Translations under genes and position numbers: made by a program
Notes under the pieces: generated by a model
What the model saw: the letters and a program-made list of their open reading frames with translations, nothing else
What the model was told of the DNA's origin: nothing
The model's database searches: none
In this document: positions 22,790 through 28,962 of the stretch, piece after piece
Numbering within the stretch: the first letter of the stretch is position 1
Layout of the letters: every line of letters begins with the position of its first letter
Source: JAGPKI01 sp052034135
Lineage (GTDB): Bacteria; Caldisericota; Caldisericia; UBA6126; JAGPKI01
Reading direction: 5' to 3'
NCBI GenBank assembly: GCA_052034135.1
Contig: JBPOJC010000002.1
Location: 1-28,962 of the forward strand
DNA: 28,962 nucleotides

Positions 22790-23696
22790 TAAAACTAAAT
22801 TTAAAGAGCTTAGTAGAATTGTTAGAGGTGTAGTTTGTTATAATGAGCCAATGGCTAACCATACTTCTTTTAAGGTTGGGGGACCTGCCGAAACTCTAAT
22901 AATTCCTTATGAAAGTGAAGATATTTACAATATTTTAAAATTTTCGAAAGAAAACGATATTCCAATTAGCGTTATAGGATCTGGTACTAATCTTCTTGTT
23001 TCAGATAAAGGCGTAAAGGGTATTGTTATAAAAATCAACTCTCCATATGAAAATATTTCTTTTAGTGGAGAAAGAGTAAAAGTTTCTGCAGGAGTAAAAA
23101 TATCTAAGCTTCTCTATGAATGTATGAATAGAAATTTATCAGGATTGGAATTCCTTACAGGGATTCCGGGGACTGTTGGTGGAGCTATCTGCATGAATGC
23201 TGGTATCGGGACTCATTCAATAAGTATGTTTTTTCTTAAAGGTTCAGTTATAGATATGGATACTCTTGATGTTAAAGAATTGTCTCATAAAGATTTTTCT
23301 TTTGATTATAGATGGAGCGTTATTCAAAAGAGCAAAAAAATAATTCTTGATGCTGTATTTGGTTTGAAAGAAGGTGAATTTTCTGAAATATCTGAGAAGG
23401 TTAAAATTCTTCAAGATAAAAGATTAAAAACTCAACCTTTAAATTTTCCAAATGCAGGCTGCATTTGGAAAAATCCTCCTGAAACTTTTGCAGGCAAACT
23501 TATTGAAGAGGCTGGTCTTAAAGGTTTCAGCATAGGGGGTGCTTCGATTTCGGATTTACACGCTAATTTTATTGTAAATTCTAATAATGCAAAAGCTCAA
23601 GATATTTATGATTTAATTAGATATGTTGAAGATATAGTTTATAATAAATTTAATATTTGTTTGGAAAGAGAAATAAAACTTTTTGGTTTATGGTAA
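22773..23696 (+). CDS. murB: UDP-N-acetylenolpyruvoylglucosamine reductase MurB
   Basis: MurB is an FAD enzyme that reduces UDP-GlcNAc-enolpyruvate to UDP-MurNAc with NADPH. I use ATG 22773; a TTG at 22767 is also in frame. FAD-binding features are NHTSFKVGGPAETLIIP, ISVIGSGTNLLVSDKGVKGIVI and GLEFLTGIPGTVGGAICMNAGIG. The catalytic proton donor is usually serine in GSxFKNP; here the stretch reads NAGCIWKNP with C230 in that place, a variant I believe also occurs in other deep-branching bacteria. The C-terminal ANFIVNSNNAKAQDIYDLI and the final glutamate region EREIKLFG are present. 308 residues suits the short type II class. Last gene of the murein operon, overlapping murC by 17 bases. Confidence 0.93.
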   Translation: MSLVANKTKFKELSRIVRGVVCYNEPMANHTSFKVGGPAETLIIPYESEDIYNILKFSKENDIPISVIGSGTNLLVSDKGVKGIVIKINSPYENISFSGERVKVSAGVKISKLLYECMNRNLSGLEFLTGIPGTVGGAICMNAGIGTHSISMFFLKGSVIDMDTLDVKELSHKDFSFDYRWSVIQKSKKIILDAVFGLKEGEFSEISEKVKILQDKRLKTQPLNFPNAGCIWKNPPETFAGKLIEEAGLKGFSIGGASISDLHANFIVNSNNAKAQDIYDLIRYVEDIVYNKFNICLEREIKLFGLW

Positions 23697-23787
23697 ATTT
23701 TAAATATAATTTTATTTTAAATATGTTAAATGAAATTTTTGATTCTTTTAGAGGAATTTAATTTATAAAAGGAAGGAAGGTTTATTT

Positions 23788-26145
23788 ATGAGAATTAAGC
23801 GTTATCTTACGTTTTTTGTCGTTTTTCTTTTAGCTTTTGGGACTTTTTCAAGCTGCAAAAAACCAGCAGGACCAGAAGAAACTAAAATTCCAGAAGGAAA
23901 AATGGGTACTCTTGAATGGACTCAAGAGTATGTTGACAAGTTAGTAGAATTAGGTGTTGTTACCAAGGAAGATGCAGATGACATTTTAAGAGAAATTACA
24001 AGAGGAGAGTTTTTAAAGTGGCTTGTCACCGCAAAGGGATTGCAGGTTGTTGATAGTGGTTATGAATTTAAAGATGTTCCTAAAAGTAATCCTTATCATG
24101 ACTACATTATTACTGCTGCCGTGAACGATATCGTTCCTGAAGTAGAAAATTTTAAACCAGATGATCCACTTTTACGTTATGATGCATCAATCTGGCTTGT
24201 TAACGCCTGGGGCGAACAAGCTAAAGCAGATGCTGCTAAATATACTGAACCACTAATTCCCGCTCAAGATGCTTACGATGAAATTCCATCTGAAGCCATT
24301 GGACAGATGACAATTTGTTATCTTCCAGAGTATCAGATGTTATACTACAGGTACAAAGAGGGCGATGATTTAAGATATTGTATGCCAAAGTCTCCTTTAT
24401 CAGTCGGTGAGGCATGTCATAGTATTTATATGCTTACTCACCCTCCTAAGAGAGGCGGAAGACTCATTATTGGTCAGGCTCAGGAGCCCAAGACATTATT
24501 TAGTGGAGCCGATACGATGAGTGCAATGTCGCAGGTTACTGATCTTTTATACAATGGCATGATCGGTGGTTGGGATGAGAATTGGTGCCTTTATCCAGTT
24601 ATGGTAAAGAGGGTTCCAACAAAAGAAAATGGATTATGGAAAATATCTGATGATGGCAGAATGGAAGTAACTTATGAACTGAGAAGTGGTTTGAAGTGGG
24701 CTGATGGGACAGATATAACTCCCGAAGATTTTGTCTTTGCTCATTATTTCTATAATCATCCATCTTTCCCCACAGTACACTCTATGGTTGATAAGTGGAT
24801 TGACAAGATAGAGGCAGTTGATGCGAATACTATTAAAGTTTATTGGAATAATCATTACTTTTATGGCAATCTTGGTGTTAGTCTCATGCCCAAGAAGTGG
24901 TTCGTTGAGAAATTTAATTATGAATTAAAACCATATGATTTAAATGATCCTAATTACTATGTGGAAGATAACCCTGATACTCCAGAAGATGAGACTTTCA
25001 AATCTGAGCAATACAAAAATGATGAAGAATTTATAAGGAAAGCTGTTGGGAGTGAATATAAGGAAAAACCTTTCCACTGCGGTGCTTATAAGGTGAAAAG
25101 CTGGGTTAAAGGGCAAACCATCACTCTCGAAGCAAATGACAATTTCTTATATGGAAGACCTTTGCTTGATGAAATTATCTTCAGAACAATTGAAAGCACT
25201 GATACTCTTCTTGCTGCTGCTCTTGCAGGTAATACCGATATGACTTTAGTTGGATTTACTTTTGACCAAGCTCAACAAATCGTAAAGACTCCAGAATGTT
25301 CTCATAAGGCAGTATTTACCCCATCTTTAACCTGGGAACATATCGATTTAACTATTACCGATAGAGCTGGTAATCCTTATCCAGAACTATCCGATGTTAA
25401 GGTAAGGAAAGCTCTTCTTTATGGAATAGACAGACAAGTAATGGTCGACCAATTTTTTGGTGGAGTGCAGCCAGTATCTCACTCTTGGCTTCCTCCAAAG
25501 CATCCAGCCTATGATGAAACACAAATCACAAAATATGACTATGATCCTGAGAAGGCGCAGAAACTTCTTGATGAAGCTGGCTGGAAATTAAATGAGTCTA
25601 CAGGTAAGCGAGAGAAAGATGGGAAACCATTTTCAATAATATTTTCAACTACTGCTGGCAACAAGACAAGAGAGCAGGTTCAAGCAGTTGTTGCAGATCA
25701 GTGGAGAGAGATTGGCATAGATGTTTTAGTTAAGAATGAAAACTCAACAAGCTTCTTTGGAACCACCCTTCAAACGAGGGAATTTTCAGGTCCATCGGCT
25801 TTTATGTATGCTTGGGTTATGGGTCCTAATTCGAACCTATACTCAATCGTTAACTCATCACAGATCCCAACTGAAGCAAACGGCTATACAGGGCAGAATT
25901 TTACAGGGTATAAAAATGAAACAGTTGACAAACTAACTAATGAAGTATTTGAATCAATGGATAAAGAAGAAATTTACAGCAAGCTTAAAGAGTGTCAAAA
26001 GATTTTAACAGATGAACTTCCATCTCTTCCACTTTTTACGAGGGTTGATGTATCAAGCGTGCATAAAGATTTGAGAGGCTTTAGGCCAACCGGGACACAA
26101 ACTGCTATGACATGGAATGCCCCATGGTGGTATTGGGACAGATAG
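23788..26145 (+). CDS. ABC-transporter solute-binding lipoprotein (SBP family 5) with N-terminal SLH-like repeats
   Basis: An OppA/DppA-class binding protein that captures peptides or oligosaccharides outside the membrane and delivers them to the two permeases downstream. The signal ends in a lipobox-like FSSC with C23 as the probable lipidated cysteine. Residues about 40-205 are not part of the usual fold; they look like two to three S-layer-homology repeats, best seen in ITRGEFLKWLVTAKG and YEFKDVPKSNPYHDYIITAA...FKPDDPLLRYDASIWLVNAWG. From about 210 (KRGGRLIIGQAQEPKTLF) to the end is a canonical family-5 domain, including LRSGLKWADGTDITPEDFVFAHYF and VRKALLYGIDRQVMVDQFFGG. At 785 residues it is some 200 longer than usual. 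AAAGGAAGGAAGG lies before the ATG. Substrate unknown. Confidence 0.9.
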   Translation: MRIKRYLTFFVVFLLAFGTFSSCKKPAGPEETKIPEGKMGTLEWTQEYVDKLVELGVVTKEDADDILREITRGEFLKWLVTAKGLQVVDSGYEFKDVPKSNPYHDYIITAAVNDIVPEVENFKPDDPLLRYDASIWLVNAWGEQAKADAAKYTEPLIPAQDAYDEIPSEAIGQMTICYLPEYQMLYYRYKEGDDLRYCMPKSPLSVGEACHSIYMLTHPPKRGGRLIIGQAQEPKTLFSGADTMSAMSQVTDLLYNGMIGGWDENWCLYPVMVKRVPTKENGLWKISDDGRMEVTYELRSGLKWADGTDITPEDFVFAHYFYNHPSFPTVHSMVDKWIDKIEAVDANTIKVYWNNHYFYGNLGVSLMPKKWFVEKFNYELKPYDLNDPNYYVEDNPDTPEDETFKSEQYKNDEEFIRKAVGSEYKEKPFHCGAYKVKSWVKGQTITLEANDNFLYGRPLLDEIIFRTIESTDTLLAAALAGNTDMTLVGFTFDQAQQIVKTPECSHKAVFTPSLTWEHIDLTITDRAGNPYPELSDVKVRKALLYGIDRQVMVDQFFGGVQPVSHSWLPPKHPAYDETQITKYDYDPEKAQKLLDEAGWKLNESTGKREKDGKPFSIIFSTTAGNKTREQVQAVVADQWREIGIDVLVKNENSTSFFGTTLQTREFSGPSAFMYAWVMGPNSNLYSIVNSSQIPTEANGYTGQNFTGYKNETVDKLTNEVFESMDKEEIYSKLKECQKILTDELPSLPLFTRVDVSSVHKDLRGFRPTGTQTAMTWNAPWWYWDR

Positions 26146-26195
26146 ATTTTCAAAAGTTTCATAAGTAAAGTTTTAGGAAGGGATAGGTTTTTGGT

Positions 26196-27203
26196 ATGTG
26201 GCAGTATATAGTTAGACAGTTACTTCAGAGGTTGTTGATACTATTTATAATTTCCTTTCTTGCGTTTATAATCCTTGGTCAAATGGACGATCCTGTGCAG
26301 CTCTTAAAAACTATGAATCCATTGATAACGCAGACAGAGATAAATGCATACATTAAACAACAGGGATTAGATAAACCTATTGTAATAAGGTATTTTTACT
26401 GGGTGAAAAATGCTTTGTTGTACCAGGATTTTGGCATATCGAGACAATATTATACGCCAACGTTTGAACTTCTTATGCAGCGCATTCCAAATACAATATA
26501 TTTGCAGGCTATAATTCTCTTAATTATAGTGTTAATCTCTCTACCTTTGGGTATATTCTCGGCAGTAAAGCAATATTCTACTTTTGACTATATATTTACA
26601 TTTCTTGCTTTTACTGGTGCTGCCATACCTGCTTTTTGGTTTGCGTTGATGCTTATAATCCTTTTTGGTGTTTTGCCGTCCCCTGGCTACAGGCTACCCT
26701 TTACTGGAATGTTTTCCGACAAGGTTGTAGTTAAAGGGGTAGAGATGTCTTATGAGGCAGCTCCTCTGTATGCAAAATTTGTTGATAGGGTTAAACATCT
26801 TGTTTTACCGGTTTTATCGGGTTCTATTGTTAGTCTTGCAGGGCTCACTCGTTATACTCGCTCAGCTCTTCTTGAAGTTATAAGACAGGATTATGTAAGG
26901 ACTGCTCGAGCAAAAGGTTTACCAGAAAGGAAAGTAATCTTTTCTCATGCTTTAAGGAATGCAATGATCCCGATTGCAACCATATTGATTCAATCAATCC
27001 CGGGTCTTTTTGCTGGATCTATCATAATAGAGCAAATTTTTGGTTGGCCTGGTATGGGCAAGCTAACGTTTGATGCAGTAATGAATAATGATTACACTCT
27101 TGCCATGACATCGATTATGTTTTTATCCTTCCTTACTGTTATTTTTACTCTCATAGCGGATATTTCATATGCATTTTTAGACCCACGAATTACTTATAGA
27201 TAA
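26196..27203 (+). CDS. ABC-transporter permease, OppB/DppB type
   Basis: First of two membrane subunits of the importer. About six transmembrane helices in 335 residues; the opening YIVRQLLQRLLILFIISFLAFIIL and the periplasmic stretch before YWVKNALLYQDFGIS are standard for OppB. The ATPase-docking EAA loop is QDYVRTARAKGLPERKVIFSHALRNAMIP, and the final helix ends FLDPRITYR as in other members. There is an insertion-like periplasmic loop (SPGYRLPFTGMFSDKVVVKG...) of variable length in the family. The gene lies 50 bases after the binding protein. AGGAAGGGA is about a dozen bases before the ATG, a rather long spacing. Confidence 0.94.
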   Translation: MWQYIVRQLLQRLLILFIISFLAFIILGQMDDPVQLLKTMNPLITQTEINAYIKQQGLDKPIVIRYFYWVKNALLYQDFGISRQYYTPTFELLMQRIPNTIYLQAIILLIIVLISLPLGIFSAVKQYSTFDYIFTFLAFTGAAIPAFWFALMLIILFGVLPSPGYRLPFTGMFSDKVVVKGVEMSYEAAPLYAKFVDRVKHLVLPVLSGSIVSLAGLTRYTRSALLEVIRQDYVRTARAKGLPERKVIFSHALRNAMIPIATILIQSIPGLFAGSIIIEQIFGWPGMGKLTFDAVMNNDYTLAMTSIMFLSFLTVIFTLIADISYAFLDPRITYR

Positions 27204-27214
27204 GGAGAAAATAA

Positions 27215-28147
27215 ATGGCAAGAAAGAACAATAAAGAAGATATACCAAGCTATAATCAACCTGTAGAAAACGATTTAATAGAAATAGGTAGCGCCAAAGA
27301 GTATACCTATTTTCAGATGGTTGCAAAGAGATTTTTTAGACACAAACTTGCTGTTGTAGGATTAGTTATCATAACGATATTGGTTTTAATGGCAGTGTTG
27401 GCTCCAATTCTTTCGGGGGGGGTTGACCCATCAAAAACCAATCTTTTAAAGAGATTTCTACCACCTTTTACGGAGGGTCATTTATTGGGTACTGATGATG
27501 TTGGGCGTGATGAGTGGGCAAGAATCCTATATGGCGGAAGAATCTCGCTTTTAATTGGTTTCCTTGGTGCAGTATCTGGAACGTTGATCGGAGGGTTGAT
27601 TGGATCCATTTCTGGCTATTATGGCGGAATCCTTGATTCGATAATTATGAGAATTGTTGAAATATTCTTTTGCATACCAACTTTGCCGATTCTTGTAGTT
27701 TTTGCAAGGCTTTGGGGTGGCTCTATATGGAATATTCTCATCATACTTGTAATATTTGGATGGGCTGGTACTGCAAGGTTGGTAAGAGGAATGGTTTTAT
27801 CAATTAAGGAAAGTGAGTTCATTGAGGCTTCCCGCGCTATAGGTTGTTCTAATACAAGAATTATCTTTAGACATATATTCCCGAATACGCTTGCAATGCT
27901 ACTCGTTTCGATAACGCTTAGTATTGGAGGAGTTATTCTTTACGAGTCTACATTGAGTTTTTTGGGACTCGGCGTTGATCCAAGCACTCCTACCTGGGGT
28001 AATATGTTACAGAATGCACAAAATTTCTTATGGAATGCTCCACATCTTGTTATATGGCCAGGGTTATTTATATTCCTTGCAATACTTTCATTTAATTTTA
28101 TTGGCGATGGACTAAGAGATGCATTAGACCCGAAACTTAAAATATAA
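27215..28147 (+). CDS. ABC-transporter permease, OppC/DppC type
   Basis: Second membrane subunit. A polar cytoplasmic N-terminus (about 1-40, with YFQMVAKRFFRHKLAVVGL leading into the first helix) is followed by the OppC signature LLGTDDVGRDEWARILYGGRISLLIG. The EAA loop is ESEFIEASRAIGCSNTRIIFRHIFPNT, which contacts the nucleotide-binding subunits. The end FNFIGDGLRDALDPKL is canonical. It starts 11 bases after the OppB-type gene with an AAGGAG site. Two hairpins follow its stop codon, so the transcript ends here without oppD/oppF ATPase genes; those must lie elsewhere. Confidence 0.95.
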   Translation: MARKNNKEDIPSYNQPVENDLIEIGSAKEYTYFQMVAKRFFRHKLAVVGLVIITILVLMAVLAPILSGGVDPSKTNLLKRFLPPFTEGHLLGTDDVGRDEWARILYGGRISLLIGFLGAVSGTLIGGLIGSISGYYGGILDSIIMRIVEIFFCIPTLPILVVFARLWGGSIWNILIILVIFGWAGTARLVRGMVLSIKESEFIEASRAIGCSNTRIIFRHIFPNTLAMLLVSITLSIGGVILYESTLSFLGLGVDPSTPTWGNMLQNAQNFLWNAPHLVIWPGLFIFLAILSFNFIGDGLRDALDPKLKI

Positions 28148-28174
28148 AGGTTATTATTGGATTAATACCTTTAT
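28144..28174 (+). terminator. Hairpin at the stop codon of the OppC-type gene
   Basis: ATAAAGGT (28144-28151) and ACCTTTAT (28167-28174) are perfect 8-base arms; the left arm includes the stop codon. AAAGAATATTT follows rather than a clean T-run, so it may stabilise mRNA ends instead of terminating. Confidence 0.4.
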
Positions 28175-28190
28175 AAAAGAATATTTAAGT

Positions 28191-28236
28191 AAAAACGGAG
28201 GAGGTTATTTATATTGAGTGACTCCTCCGTTTTTTA
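28191..28236 (+). terminator. Strong Rho-independent terminator after the importer operon
   Basis: Arms AAAAACGGAGGAG (28191-28203) and CTCCTCCGTTTTT (28222-28234) are perfect 13-base complements around an 18-base loop, ending in a run of T. The A/T outer part makes it potentially active on both strands. Confidence 0.9.
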
Positions 28237-28249
28237 TTAGTAAAGAAGT

Positions 28250-28861
28250 ATGAAATTAGTCGCTAAAGAAGGCATAAGTTCATATTCTGAGAAGAACTCA
28301 AAATTTATTTCTATCTGTTTCCCTATTAAAAATTTGGATGATTTTAAGGAAAAATTAGATAAAATAAAGGAAACTTACAAAGACGCAAACCACTATACAT
28401 TCGCTTTGAGAGTTTTATCAGATAAATTTACCATTTATGAAAAGTTTTCAGATGATAAAGAGCCTTACGGAACTGCTGGCATGCCTATGCTTAATATTCT
28501 TAAAATTAACTCAATTGTAAATTCTGCGATTGTTACTGTAAGGTATTTTGGTGGTGTAAAGTTAGGTAAAAGCAATCTCTTTAAAGCTTACTTGAATACT
28601 GCCAACGAGGCTCTTAAAAATGCTTTAATTGAAGAATTAGTGGAGTTAATTGAGTATAGTGTTGAATTTCCTTATAATTACTACGAGAAGATATATAGGA
28701 TTTTTGCAGAAAATAATGTAGATATCGTGAATAAAGATTTTTCTGATTTAGTAAAAATTGATTTTAAAATTCCTAAAGATTTAGTAGATAAGATACTTTT
28801 GGAAATCAAATCAATCTGTCCAGAAATTAAAATTAAAAATTATTTCAATTCGACCCCTTGA
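28250..28861 (+). CDS. YigZ/IMPACT (UPF0029) family protein
   Basis: 203 residues, cytoplasmic. The N-terminal IMPACT domain (about 1-120) is recognised by NSKFISICFPIKNLDDF, the A-NHYTFALRV stretch, SDDKEPYGTAGMPML and AIVTVRYFGGVKLG. A C-terminal ferredoxin-like alpha/beta domain (about 135-200, DUF1949-like) follows as in E. coli YigZ. In eukaryotes IMPACT regulates the kinase GCN2; the bacterial role is not settled, with a link to translation suggested. The gene begins 13 bases after a terminator, so its own promoter must lie within or before that hairpin, or it is read through from the importer operon. Its ribosome binding site (AAAGAAG) is modest. Confidence 0.9.
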   Translation: MKLVAKEGISSYSEKNSKFISICFPIKNLDDFKEKLDKIKETYKDANHYTFALRVLSDKFTIYEKFSDDKEPYGTAGMPMLNILKINSIVNSAIVTVRYFGGVKLGKSNLFKAYLNTANEALKNALIEELVELIEYSVEFPYNYYEKIYRIFAENNVDIVNKDFSDLVKIDFKIPKDLVDKILLEIKSICPEIKIKNYFNSTP

Positions 28862-28885
28862 CAATAATTTTATTGTAGTTAAAAT
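28858..28885 (+). promoter_or_regulatory. Near-consensus promoter with embedded palindrome, at window end
   Basis: TTGACA (28858-28863), a 16-base spacer and TAAAAT (28880-28885) match the housekeeping consensus at 6/6 and 5/6. The perfect palindrome ACAATAA-TT-TTATTGT (28861-28876) covers the end of the -35 box and most of the spacer, a classic repressor-site position. The driven gene would start beyond the window; no open reading frame with a ribosome binding site begins in the remaining 77 bases. Confidence 0.7.
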
Positions 28886-28962
28886 AATTAAGCTTATTTT
28901 GTAATTTACCTTGAAAACTTAAGTGGTGTAAGTTAAATATGAGTTTTGTTTGAGTTTTAACG

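Noticed and set aside
28886..28962. Start of a further gene at the right edge (ATG near 28939)
   Set aside because: The frame stops after four codons; the region after the promoter contains no start with a ribosome binding site.

Overview
The window is a strongly AT-rich (my estimate, low-to-mid 30s % GC) bacterial chromosome segment with every recognisable gene on the + strand. The content (a compact division/cell-wall cluster, lipoproteins, several copper-amine-oxidase-like 'stalk' domain proteins, a class A RNase P RNA, frequent TTG starts and overlapping genes) suggests a deep-branching, possibly thermophilic and anaerobic bacterium. Caldisericota is my best guess, with Thermotogota, Dictyoglomota or Clostridia as alternatives. 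This taxonomic call is an inference from gene style, not from a search.

Layout. Positions 1-1001 hold the 3' part of an extracytoplasmic NHL-repeat protein ending in a copper-amine-oxidase-N-like domain, closed by a strong terminator. Positions 1109-3704 are a tight four-gene cassette: a membrane-anchored rhodanese-like protein lacking the catalytic cysteine, a multi-pass membrane protein with a CxxCxxC tail, a small lipoprotein with a CxxxCW motif, and a secreted copper-amine-oxidase-like/TlpA thioredoxin fusion. All four carry paired cysteines, so the cassette looks like an envelope redox or metal-handling unit of unknown purpose. Next come a DUF169 protein with a good promoter, a small two-helix membrane protein, and about 1.06 kb of gene-free DNA (5086-6149) made of palindromic and tandem repeats. 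A DJ-1/PfpI-family protein and the chaperone ClpB follow, then a secreted cysteine-rich CBM9-like/copper-amine-oxidase-like fusion protein.

The RNase P RNA gene (10551-10920) sits just upstream of a murein/division operon running from 11170 to 23696: rsmH, an ftsL-like gene, a class B PBP (ftsI), murE, murF, mraY, murD, ftsW, murG, murC, murB. These genes overlap or abut, and together they make UDP-MurNAc-pentapeptide, lipid I and lipid II and use them in septal peptidoglycan synthesis. mraZ, ftsQ, ftsA, ftsZ and ddl are not present here. MurE has lost the residues that recognise meso-diaminopimelate in the E. coli enzyme, so the third stem-peptide residue may be something else. MurC and MurB also depart from consensus at key positions.

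Positions 23788-28147 encode a peptide/oligosaccharide-type ABC importer (binding protein, OppB-like and OppC-like permeases) without ATPase genes. The binding protein carries an unusual N-terminal block of S-layer-homology-like repeats between its lipid anchor and the solute-binding domain. Terminator hairpins end this unit, then comes a YigZ/IMPACT-family protein. The window closes on a near-consensus promoter with an embedded palindrome, probably serving a gene beyond the edge.
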